From Acidobacteriota bacterium (GTDB taxonomy: Bacteria; Acidobacteriota; UBA6911; RPQK01; JADFOI01): a stretch of DNA of 5,158 bases. Shown piece by piece: positions 1 through 5,158 of the stretch. Below the pieces are notes generated by a model. It was not told where the DNA came from, did not search any database, and worked only from the letters and a program-made list of their open reading frames with translations. A program made the translations under genes and the position numbers. The stretch's first letter is position 1. Every line of letters begins with the position of its first letter. Where the stretch lies: NCBI GenBank assembly GCA_030624355.1, contig JAUXKG010000221.1, positions 1 through 5,158 on the forward strand, read 5' to 3'.

Positions 1-1
1 C

Positions 2-265
2 AGCGTAGCCATCGTTTTGGATATCAGCCAAGGGGTTTGCAGCCGGGCCAGCATCGTTTTGGGTGGCGTCGCTCCCATTCCCTGGCAGGTGCCGAAGGCA
101 GCCAGGATGCTGGTGGGGCAGCGGGTCACCGAAGATTTGGCGGACAGAGTCGGTCAGGCGGCCGTGGCGGGAGCCCGACCTCTGGCCAAGAACGAATACA
201 AGGTGCCGATGACTCGGGCCCTGGTCAAGAGGACTCTGATTTCCCTGACAGGTCAAGCAGCATGA
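2..265 (+). CDS. FAD-binding (medium) subunit of a xanthine dehydrogenase/CO dehydrogenase-type molybdoenzyme, C-terminal part
   Basis: The 5' end lies outside the window; 87 residues are visible before the TGA. They match the C-terminal domain of molybdopterin dehydrogenase flavoproteins (the CO dehydrogenase flavoprotein C-terminal family). Recognisable features in order are the core strand 'SVAIVLD' with the 'ASIVLGGVAPIPW' segment, the 'AARMLVGQRVTEDLADRVGQAA' helix pair, and the terminal 'PLAKNEYKVPMTRALVKRTL' block; 'KNxYKV' is typical of the xanthine dehydrogenase/YagS-like branch. In this family the subunit binds FAD and passes electrons between the 2Fe-2S subunit and the acceptor in cytosolic heterotrimers. 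The large Mo-cofactor subunit and the 2Fe-2S subunit are not in view and probably lie upstream. The stop overlaps the next start codon (ATGA). The substrate of the enzyme cannot be inferred. The family assignment is firm; the exact enzyme is open. Confidence 0.85.
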   Translation, partial: SVAIVLDISQGVCSRASIVLGGVAPIPWQVPKAARMLVGQRVTEDLADRVGQAAVAGARPLAKNEYKVPMTRALVKRTLISLTGQAA

Positions 266-528
266 AGCGACGCGAGTTTCTCTTTCTGGGAAGCCCCAGG
301 TCGAAGGTCATGGATCTTTCCTGCGAGGAACTCTACATGCGCTATGTCGACTCCGGAGTCGATGGGAACGAGGAGGCTCTTTTCCAACGCATTGGAAAGG
401 AGTTCCGCGGGGCCAGAAGAATCCGCTTTCATGACGCCTACTGGCTCAAGGAAGAAGATCTGAGAAAGGGGCTGGAGCCTCTGCTCGAGGCCTTCATCTC
501 CCGCGGCGGCAGCGTCGAATACCTGTAA
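262..528 (+). CDS. Conserved-looking small protein of unknown function coupled to the molybdoenzyme flavoprotein
   Basis: This is an 88-residue protein. The reading frame stays open further upstream, but the ATG at 262 is the best start because it overlaps the flavoprotein TGA in an ATGA arrangement typical of translational coupling, and the upstream stretch is just the flavoprotein read out of frame. The protein is charged and soluble. It begins 'MKRREFLFLG', which resembles a twin-arginine leader, but no hydrophobic segment follows, so I do not call a signal peptide. The middle contains 'LSCEELYMRYVDS' with a single Cys near residue 21, and the end has a helix-rich 'LRKGLEPLLEAFISRGGSVEYL' segment. 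I do not recognise a domain. Being the last gene of the operon, a helper role for the molybdoenzyme is possible but is pure inference. It could equally be an unrelated passenger. No terminator is evident downstream. Confidence 0.72.
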   Translation: MKRREFLFLGSPRSKVMDLSCEELYMRYVDSGVDGNEEALFQRIGKEFRGARRIRFHDAYWLKEEDLRKGLEPLLEAFISRGGSVEYL

Positions 529-529
529 T

Positions 530-657
530 CACGGATTGCACGGATTAACAAACACGGATTGACACGGATTCGGAGGTTTGTTAGCTGCGCTCCGGTCACT
601 CGACACTCGTCAATCGACACTGTTCAATTGTCACTCGACAATCGTCACTCGACAATC
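530..657. repeat. Left intergenic repeat block (CACGGATT units followed by 14-bp units)
   Basis: The convergent intergenic gap is almost wholly repetitive. Four exact CACGGATT copies start at 530, 539, 553 and 563. After a linker and the element 'GTTAGCTGCGCTCCG' (580-594) come four 14-bp units: 595-608 and 609-622 are degenerate, while 630-643 and 644-657 are identical (GTCACTCGACAATC), with a 7-base spacer at 623-629. The block begins one base after the small protein's stop codon and ends one base before the hydrolase 1 stop codon. The same element order is present, inverted, upstream of hydrolase 1. No open frame in it looks like a gene, and I see no convincing terminator for either converging gene; CGGAG (571-575) can pair with CTCCG (590-594), but over a long loop and without a T-run. 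Confidence 0.85.
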
Positions 658-658
658 C

Positions 659-2083
659 TCAGCGGTCCAGCGCTCCCCATTTCTTGGCATAATCCAGGTA
701 ATAGCCCTTCATGATGGCCTCATTCCAAAGCTTGACCACCGCCGGAAAGGGTCCCATGGGCAGATCCGGTTCGGCTCTGGAATAACCATGGATTCCGGCC
801 TTGAATTCAACCAGTCGAACCTTTGGGGGAGGAGCCATGGCGGCTAACATGGGCAGAGTGATCTTCCGGTAATTGTACGGAGTGTGGTCGGCACTGGCCA
901 GGGAGACGCCAAAGATCACAGGTGGCACCGGCTTCACATTCAGTCCTCTGAGCTCACGTGAGTAACCTACATACTGGTCGACCAGAGCCTGAGTTTCTTC
1001 CAGGTTCAGATTCAGTCGTTTGGCAGTAGCCTTGGCCGCTTCGGTCAAGCCTTGAATGCTGCCAAAGCTGATCGGGCCCTCCCCTTTGAAGTTGGGAAGA
1101 GCTTTGGTTCTCTCCCAGCTCTCGTGGACCTCCTCCATCAGCATGGGCAGGCGCATCAGGGCCTTGGGCCCCTCTCCCATCAATGCTTCCGGACCCATGT
1201 AGCGGGCCTTGTCGCGCCAGGTGCGAATTACCAGGGAGTTAAAGGGCATGTCCCCGTAGGTCTTCCCGGTGGGATTTCCCGAGGGTCGTGCCTGTACACG
1301 GCCGATGTATCCGAAAGGAGTGGTCTCCATGCCCAGCACTCCCACGATGTTCGGGACTCGTTGAGTCAACATGAAACAGAAAGGGCCTCCCGTGGAGTGG
1401 CCGTGGATGTAGATGGAGTACTCCCCAGCAGGGAAATGGCGGGCCATCAGATCCTTGCCGGCTTCTTCGAAGGCTACAGGCCAGCCCGACATGCGATTGT
1501 AGAACTCGGTTCCCGGTTTGGCACGGGCCAGCAGCAGAGTTCCGTATTTGGGCCGCAAGGAAGTTTCCTCCACCAGGTCGTATTGATCCCGGGTGATCGG
1601 CTTGTCCCTGTGCCAGATGGGGGTGCGAACCGAGCCGTCTGGTTTAATGGTGTCGCCGGGCCAGTGTCTGTCGGGATCCATCAGGTAGAGCCTTCCCGGA
1701 TAGGTCATGCTGACGATCTTGAAACCGAACTTGCTCGACAGGAAGCGAGCTTCCTTGTCCTTGGATCGATGATCTCCCGATCCTCCGTGGATCAGGAAGA
1801 GGCCGATCTTTCTCCCGGCAGGGTCGGTGGGAATCTTGGAATCATCCTGAGGCTGGTAAACCATGGCTCCCATGTCCCACTCCATCTCCACCGCTCGAAT
1901 CCGGTAGAGGTCTTCCTCGGCACTGATCGGAAGATCGGGCATCGCCAGAACTTCTCCGGATGCTTCAATGATTTCCCGGCGGGAAATTTCAGAGGGCGGG
2001 TACCACTCCGCCTTCAAGCTTTGAAGGCCGAAGCCTAGGGTGGCCAAGAGAAGGCCTGTGAAAGTAACGTGTTTACTCAACAT
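659..2083 (-). CDS. Secreted alpha/beta hydrolase (hydrolase 1), paralogue of the gene at 2812-4230
   Basis: This is a 474-residue protein. It starts with a Sec signal peptide: a short basic N-terminus, a hydrophobic core (about 7-20), and a probable signal peptidase I site after 'SLKA' at 22-25, so it acts in the periplasm or outside the cell. The mature part has the alpha/beta-hydrolase layout: an oxyanion-type loop 'HGGSGDHRS' (99-107), the nucleophile elbow 'GHSTGG' with Ser230, a strand-7-like 'VIFGVSLASADHTP' with Asp399, and 'FKAGIHGY' with His432. I infer Ser230-Asp399-His432 as the triad. The segment between about 130 and 215 is larger than in minimal hydrolases. The ATG at 2083 has a strong AAAGGAG site 10 bases upstream. 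It is about two-thirds identical to hydrolase 2 with essentially no internal gaps. The substrate (an ester, lactone or other) is unknown. Inverted-repeat blocks flank it on both sides. Confidence 0.85.
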   Translation of the reverse strand: MLSKHVTFTGLLLATLGFGLQSLKAEWYPPSEISRREIIEASGEVLAMPDLPISAEEDLYRIRAVEMEWDMGAMVYQPQDDSKIPTDPAGRKIGLFLIHGGSGDHRSKDKEARFLSSKFGFKIVSMTYPGRLYLMDPDRHWPGDTIKPDGSVRTPIWHRDKPITRDQYDLVEETSLRPKYGTLLLARAKPGTEFYNRMSGWPVAFEEAGKDLMARHFPAGEYSIYIHGHSTGGPFCFMLTQRVPNIVGVLGMETTPFGYIGRVQARPSGNPTGKTYGDMPFNSLVIRTWRDKARYMGPEALMGEGPKALMRLPMLMEEVHESWERTKALPNFKGEGPISFGSIQGLTEAAKATAKRLNLNLEETQALVDQYVGYSRELRGLNVKPVPPVIFGVSLASADHTPYNYRKITLPMLAAMAPPPKVRLVEFKAGIHGYSRAEPDLPMGPFPAVVKLWNEAIMKGYYLDYAKKWGALDR

Positions 2084-2093
2084 ATGCGTTTAT

Positions 2094-2100
2094 CTCCTTT
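2094..2100 (-). promoter_or_regulatory. Ribosome binding site of hydrolase 1
   Basis: On the minus strand the sequence reads AAAGGAG, followed by ten bases and then the ATG. This is a near-perfect Shine-Dalgarno site and fixes the start of hydrolase 1 at 2083. It lies just outside the repeat block that begins near 2115, so hydrolase 1 keeps its own translation signal independent of the GNAT gene upstream. Confidence 0.75.
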
Positions 2101-2114
2101 TGGGCTGACCACCC

Positions 2115-2322
2115 GAACGATTGTCGATTGACGATTGTCGAGTGACCGGACCGCAGCTAACAACGGACAAGAGACCTTTCTTAATCCGTGTTAATCCGTG
2201 TTTGTTTATCTGTGTCAATCCGTGTCTCCTGACCAGCTGACAACTGACAACTAACAGCTGACAAAAAACATTTCTTAATCTCTGTTTTAATCTGTGTTCG
2301 CTAATCCGTGTAAATCCGTGTT
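2115..2322. repeat. Right composite repeat block (inverted relative to the left block)
   Basis: Two 14-bp units, inverted relative to those at 595-657, lie at 2119-2132 and 2133-2146, followed by the inverted 'GTTAGCTGCGGTCCG' element to 2161. Next come AATCCGTG units (the complement of CACGGATT) starting at 2183, 2193 and 2217, with a degenerate copy near 2208. A distinct block at 2231-2263 is built from GACAACT/CAGCTG words, with the palindrome CAGCTG at 2234 and 2255. Further AATCCGTG units follow at 2303 and 2313, with degenerate copies at 2277 and 2289. The last units run inside the GNAT coding frame. The 203-base gap between GNAT and hydrolase 1 holds nothing else that I can support. 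The repeats look like non-coding interspersed elements; no transposase or classical insertion-sequence ends are present. Confidence 0.85.
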
Positions 2323-2754
2323 TAGGTGTTTGGTCATCATCCTGTGTGGTCCCACACCGGCAACCTGGAACAGGTCTGATGCCACCTGCCAACCCTGTTT
2401 TTCATAAAAAGGAATGACCTCCACTCGCGACGTGCACCAGACCAGATCGGGTCCTGGACTGTTTAGAGCCAGCTCTTCCAGTTTCTGAAGCAGTCCGGTG
2501 CCGATGCCCTGGCGCTGATACTTTTCATCGGTAGCCATCCCCCTCAAACGCCAGGCCGGCTCCTCTTTCCAGGGGCTCCTCACCAGGCTGACGCAACTCA
2601 CCACCCTTCCCTCGCAGCAGGCTGCCAGGTGGCTGGTCGAGGGTTGGTGATCTTCCTTAAAGAATGCGGTTTCGACGGGCCGGCCGGGACGAAGGACACG
2701 AGCCCGGAGCTCGATAATTTCTTCGAATGATGTCTGTAGAAAGTCGACCGACAT
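2287..2754 (-). CDS. GNAT family N-acetyltransferase
   Basis: This 155-residue cytoplasmic enzyme should transfer an acetyl group from acetyl-CoA to an amine. Motif A is clear: 'LRGMATDEKYQRQGIGTGLL' (70-89), with the pyrophosphate-binding Q-x-x-G-x-G at 80-85. Motif B follows as 'LVWCTSRVEVIPFYEKQGW' (104-122), with the usual 'FYEKxGW'. The N-terminus has 'RARVLRPGRPVETAFF', and 'GVGPHRMM' (133-140) forms the last conserved strand. The acceptor is unknown. The ATG at 2754 is the only start available before an in-frame TGA 15 bases upstream; only a weak ACGGGG precedes it. The gene lies 57 bases after the hydrolase 2 stop, so they may be co-transcribed. Unusually, about the last ten residues (NTDLHGLANTD) are encoded by copies of the intergenic repeat, and the stop comes from the same sequence. 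Confidence 0.87.
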   Translation of the reverse strand: MSVDFLQTSFEEIIELRARVLRPGRPVETAFFKEDHQPSTSHLAACCEGRVVSCVSLVRSPWKEEPAWRLRGMATDEKYQRQGIGTGLLQKLEELALNSPGPDLVWCTSRVEVIPFYEKQGWQVASDLFQVAGVGPHRMMTKHLNTDLHGLANTD

Positions 2755-2780
2755 CCCCGTTGCTGCAGGAGTTCAACCGC

Positions 2781-2798
2781 TGGCATTCTCGTATGCCA
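2781..2798 (-). other. Small stem-loop between hydrolase 2 and the GNAT gene
   Basis: TGGCAT and ATGCCA form a perfect 6-bp stem around a 6-base loop in the 57-base gap. No T-run follows on the minus strand, so it is not a standard intrinsic terminator. It could be an intercistronic RNA hairpin, or chance. Confidence 0.3.
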
Positions 2799-2811
2799 CT
2801 GAGGATAAGAC

Positions 2812-4230
2812 CTAGTCCTTCGCCGCCCATCGGCTGGCGTAATCGGCGTAGTATCCCTTCATGATGGCGTCGTGCCAGACCTTGGCTACCGCCGGAAAGG
2901 GCCCCATGGGCAGATCCTCTTCAGGACTGGTGAGGTCGTGAATACCGGCCTTGAATGCCACCAGGCTGACCTTGGGTGGAGGGTCCATGGCGGCAAACAT
3001 GGGAAGGGTGATCTCCCGGTATTTTTCAGGAGTGTGATCGGCGCTGGCCTGCGCCATCCCGAAAATAATCGGCGGCACCGGTTTGACTCCCAATCCTCTG
3101 AGCTCCCGTGAGAAACCGACGTATCGTTCGATCAGTTCCTGTGTTCTCTCAGTGGAGAGATCCAGACGCTTGGCAGTGGCTCGCGCCATCTCGGCGAGCT
3201 GATGCGTGCTACCAAAATGAATCGGGCCTTCGGCCTTGAAATTGGGATTAGTGGTTTTGCTCTTCCAGCTCTCGAAGACCTGCTCAATCAGGGTCGGTAG
3301 CTGCATCAGAGCCTCGGGGCCCTCTCCCATCAGCGCTTCAGGACCCATGTAGCGAGCCCTGTCACGCCAGGTTCGAATGTGGAGGCAGTTGAAGGGCAGA
3401 TCGCCGTACTGTTTGCCGGTGGGATTTCCCGAGGATCGCGTTTGTACGCGGAAGATATAGCCGAAGGGTGAGCTTTCCATACCGGTGACGCCCACAATAT
3501 TTTCAACCCTTTGGGTCAGCATCAGGGAAAAGGGGCCACCCGTGGATTTGCCATGGATGTAGATGGAATATTCTCCTGGGGGCAGGTGACGGTTCATGAG
3601 AGTCTGGCCGGCCGCCTCGAATGCCATTGGCCAGCCCGACATCCGCTTATAAAACTCGGTGCCCTCTTTGGCACAGGCCAGCGTGAGAGTTCCATACTTG
3701 TTTTGCAGAGACCTGTCCTCGAGGACCTCATACTGGTCCTGGGTGATCAGTTTGTCCTTGTTCCAGATGGGTGTGCGCACCGAACCGTCCGGTTTGATGG
3801 TATCCCCGGGCCAGTCCCGACTGGGATCCAGCAGGTACAGTCTCCCGGGGTAGGTCATGGTGACCACCTTGTAACCGAACTTGCCAACCAGAAATCGCGC
3901 CACCTTGTCCTGGGATCGATGGTCTCCCGAACCTCCGTGAATCAGAAACATGCCGATCTTGTTCCCTCCGGGATCAGTCGGAATGTTCGAAGGGTCTTCA
4001 GGCTCGTAGACCATGCCGCCCACGTCCCACTCCATTCCCAGGACCTGAATGCGAAAAATGTCTTCCCTCGCCTTCACCGCCATGTCGGGCAGGCCCAGAA
4101 CCTGCTGGGACATCTCGATGATCTGGTCACGGGATACCTCAGAGGACGGTTTCCACTCCGCCTTCAAGGTGGGGAGGCTCAAAGCCAAAGCGGCCAATGC
4201 AAGGCTGGTCGATAGGATTCTTTTTTTCAT
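2812..4230 (-). CDS. Secreted alpha/beta hydrolase (hydrolase 2), paralogue of the gene at 659-2083
   Basis: This is a 472-residue protein with a signal peptide: 'MKKR', a hydrophobic Leu/Ala core (about 6-20), and a cleavage site probably after 'TLKA' (21-24). The conserved hydrolase elements sit one residue earlier than in hydrolase 1: 'HGGSGDHRS' (98-106), the nucleophile elbow 'GKSTGG' with Ser229, 'IIFGMAQASADHTP' with Asp398, and 'FKAGIHDL' with His431. I infer a Ser-Asp-His triad from the spacing and from conservation in both copies. The residue before the nucleophile is Lys here but His in hydrolase 1. Other long stretches are identical in both, such as 'WPGDTIKPDGSVRTPIW' and 'ARYMGPEALMGEGP'. 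The ATG at 4230 is preceded by GAGAG-type ribosome binding sequence. The substrate is unknown. It is the first gene after the transporter (169-base gap) and is followed by the GNAT gene. Confidence 0.85.
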   Translation of the reverse strand: MKKRILSTSLALAALALSLPTLKAEWKPSSEVSRDQIIEMSQQVLGLPDMAVKAREDIFRIQVLGMEWDVGGMVYEPEDPSNIPTDPGGNKIGMFLIHGGSGDHRSQDKVARFLVGKFGYKVVTMTYPGRLYLLDPSRDWPGDTIKPDGSVRTPIWNKDKLITQDQYEVLEDRSLQNKYGTLTLACAKEGTEFYKRMSGWPMAFEAAGQTLMNRHLPPGEYSIYIHGKSTGGPFSLMLTQRVENIVGVTGMESSPFGYIFRVQTRSSGNPTGKQYGDLPFNCLHIRTWRDRARYMGPEALMGEGPEALMQLPTLIEQVFESWKSKTTNPNFKAEGPIHFGSTHQLAEMARATAKRLDLSTERTQELIERYVGFSRELRGLGVKPVPPIIFGMAQASADHTPEKYREITLPMFAAMDPPPKVSLVAFKAGIHDLTSPEEDLPMGPFPAVAKVWHDAIMKGYYADYASRWAAKD

Positions 4231-4311
4231 GATAGCTCTCTACCTCTCAATACAAAAGGGGACTGCAACAACAAAGGGAAAGAGTAGACCGTTTCCCGTT
4301 TACTATTCAAC

Positions 4312-4340
4312 TTGGTATCTCAGATGGACAGGAAAGTCAA
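4312..4340 (-). promoter_or_regulatory. Weak candidate promoter for hydrolase 2
   Basis: On the minus strand TTGACT (4335-4340) is a good -35 match. It is followed after 17 bases by TACCAA (4312-4317), a poor -10 match. The position, about 80 bases upstream of the hydrolase 2 start and downstream of the transporter stop, is sensible. The poor -10 means this is only a candidate; the rest of the 169-base gap shows nothing clearer. Confidence 0.2.
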
Positions 4341-4353
4341 CTTTGGAATTGGG

Positions 4354-4370
4354 CTAGGACAGACTCCTAG
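4354..4370 (-). terminator. Possible stem-loop after the Nramp-like gene
   Basis: CTAGGA and TCCTAG form a perfect 6-bp stem with a 5-base loop, 30 bases past the transporter stop. The location suits transcription termination or mRNA 3'-end protection. No T-tract follows on the minus strand and the stem is short, so this is tentative. Confidence 0.3.
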
Positions 4371-4399
4371 GCGTCGTTCCCTCTTTCATTCTGCGCCCC

Positions 4400-5158
4400 T
4401 CAACCGGCCAGGCGATTCCAGGTCAGATACACGGTCACCACCACCAGCAGCACCATCACCGTGTTGGTCAACCACCCATTCCTGTACTCACCCATCAGGC
4501 TCTCGTCATTGGTTATCTTCAAGAGCGTCAGTACCAGAACCGGGATCAGGACGACGACGAAGGCATTGACCATCAAGACGAACCAAATCGGGCTGACACC
4601 GGTAAAGATGATGTACAGGGGCGCGAAGGACCAGAAAATGATCACCCGGCGGTAAATCGGATCCTCTTTGCTAGTCCGTTTCTGTCGCTCTTCTTGGGAT
4701 TGCTTCAGGCCGGGCACCACCGAGCGGCAGATGTCGGTGAAGATCAGAGCTCCTCCGGTGTTGCCGCCGACAAAGCTGGAGAAAGCCGATCCCCACAGCC
4801 CCAGAGCGAAGACGATCAATCCGATGAAGCCCTGTGTTTCTGAAAAAATACGGCCCAGATCATCGGCATCCTCCACCTGGATGCCCAAAGGGTGGATGGT
4901 CCCCGCCGCAGCGATCTGCAGCAGTGCGCCCATGATGAAAAGGGCTATCACGCCAACGATCAGATCGAATCGCTGCTGTTTGAGATGGGAGATGCCTGTC
5001 CACCCCTTCTCCCGGATAAAGTAGGAGTAATTGAGGTTGGCAGTGGATCCCACTTCCGTGCCGATCAGGGCCAGGATAATGAGAATGGCGCTGTACAGTC
5101 CCTCGGCCTGAGGCAGACTGGGAATGAAGGCTCCCTCCAGAATTGCTGCCGGATCGGG
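4400..5158 (-). CDS. Nramp-like divalent metal transporter, C-terminal part
   Basis: The frame is open to the window edge, giving 252 visible residues; the N-terminus is missing. An internal GTG at 5053 is not the start, since the upstream codons continue the same fold. Visible segments are TM6 (about 21-45, 'LIGTEVGSTANLNYSYF'), TM7 (65-87), TM8 (110-142, 'FALGLWGSAFSSFVGGNTGG'), TM9 (171-187), TM10 (190-215) and TM11 (230-247), with a charged cytoplasmic-type loop at about 150-170. The helix pattern, the 'LGLWGSAFSS' segment and the 'NYSYFIREKGW' after TM6 identify the Nramp superfamily, inner-membrane proton- or ion-coupled metal carriers. The canonical TM6 motif MPHN, whose Met binds Mn/Fe in studied members, is not present; GSTA occupies the aligned place. 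So the transported ion may not be Mn2+ or Fe2+. TM1 (the DPGN motif) lies outside the window. Confidence 0.82.
   Translation of the reverse strand, partial: PDPAAILEGAFIPSLPQAEGLYSAILIILALIGTEVGSTANLNYSYFIREKGWTGISHLKQQRFDLIVGVIALFIMGALLQIAAAGTIHPLGIQVEDADDLGRIFSETQGFIGLIVFALGLWGSAFSSFVGGNTGGALIFTDICRSVVPGLKQSQEERQKRTSKEDPIYRRVIIFWSFAPLYIIFTGVSPIWFVLMVNAFVVVLIPVLVLTLLKITNDESLMGEYRNGWLTNTVMVLLVVVTVYLTWNRLAG

Noticed and set aside
262..310. Twin-arginine signal peptide on the 88-residue protein
   Set aside because: The MKRREF start is suggestive, but the next residues (LFLGSPRSK) contain no hydrophobic core of adequate length and no cleavage site.
530..657. CRISPR array
   Set aside because: Units are 8 or 14 bp with no regular unique spacers of about 30 bases, and there are no cas genes nearby.
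1052..2038. Long plus-strand open frame (328 codons) opposite hydrolase 1
   Set aside because: It lies fully antisense to a well-supported gene with signal peptide and catalytic motifs; its translation has no recognisable domain, and such antisense frames are common in GC-rich coding DNA.
2115..2322. Insertion sequence or remnant transposase gene
   Set aside because: No frame in the block encodes a transposase-like protein and no target-site duplication is recognisable; it is treated as non-coding repeats.
2090..2392. Minus-strand open frame (100 codons) across the repeat block
   Set aside because: It overlaps the GNAT 3' end out of frame, and its translation is mostly repeat-derived sequence, so it is a chance frame.
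2598..2786. Minus-strand open frame (62 codons) overlapping the GNAT start
   Set aside because: It is out of frame with the strongly supported GNAT gene and has no domain or good ribosome binding site.
3511..4215. Plus-strand open frame (234 codons) opposite hydrolase 2
   Set aside because: It is antisense to hydrolase 2 and resembles the frame opposite hydrolase 1 only because the sense genes are paralogous; there is no independent coding evidence.

Overview
The window looks like chromosomal DNA from a GC-rich (upper-50s percent by eye), probably uncultured environmental bacterium. The style of the genes, namely a molybdenum-hydroxylase flavoprotein followed by an MKRREF-type small protein, a divergent Nramp-like carrier and secreted alpha/beta hydrolases, together with intergenic 'CACGGATT' repeats, makes Acidobacteriota or a similar phylum my best guess. 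No rRNA or marker gene is present to test this.

Layout. On the plus strand, at the left edge, are the last 87 codons of the FAD-binding (medium) subunit of a xanthine dehydrogenase/CO dehydrogenase-type enzyme (2-265). It is translationally coupled by an ATGA overlap to an 88-residue protein of unknown function (262-528). Everything to the right is on the minus strand. In transcription order these are the C-terminal part of an Nramp-like 11-helix metal transporter (5158-4400, 5' end outside the window), a secreted alpha/beta hydrolase (4230-2812), a GNAT acetyltransferase (2754-2287), and a second secreted alpha/beta hydrolase (2083-659) that is a clear paralogue of the first. The two strands converge at 529-658. 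No gap between genes exceeds about 200 bases.

The intergenic DNA on both sides of hydrolase 1 (529-658 and 2115-2322) is made of short interspersed repeats: CACGGATT units, a 14-bp 'GTCACTCGACAATC' unit, and, on the right only, a GACAACTGACAACT/CAGCTG block. The left and right blocks share the same internal order but lie in opposite orientation, so hydrolase 1 sits inside an imperfect inverted repeat. The right block also runs into the GNAT gene and encodes its last ten or so residues.

How the genes relate. The flavoprotein belongs to an upstream molybdoenzyme operon that ends in this window. The two hydrolases appear to be a duplicated pair exported across the inner membrane, with Ser-Asp-His triads conserved in both. 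Their substrate cannot be read from the sequence. Co-transcription of hydrolase 2 and the GNAT gene (57-base gap) is plausible; hydrolase 1 has its own strong ribosome binding site and is separated from the GNAT gene by the repeat block. I see no defence system, CRISPR array, transposase or RNA gene. The most unusual items are the repeat structure, the repeat-derived C-terminus of the GNAT protein, and the Nramp homologue that lacks the usual metal-binding TM6 motif.
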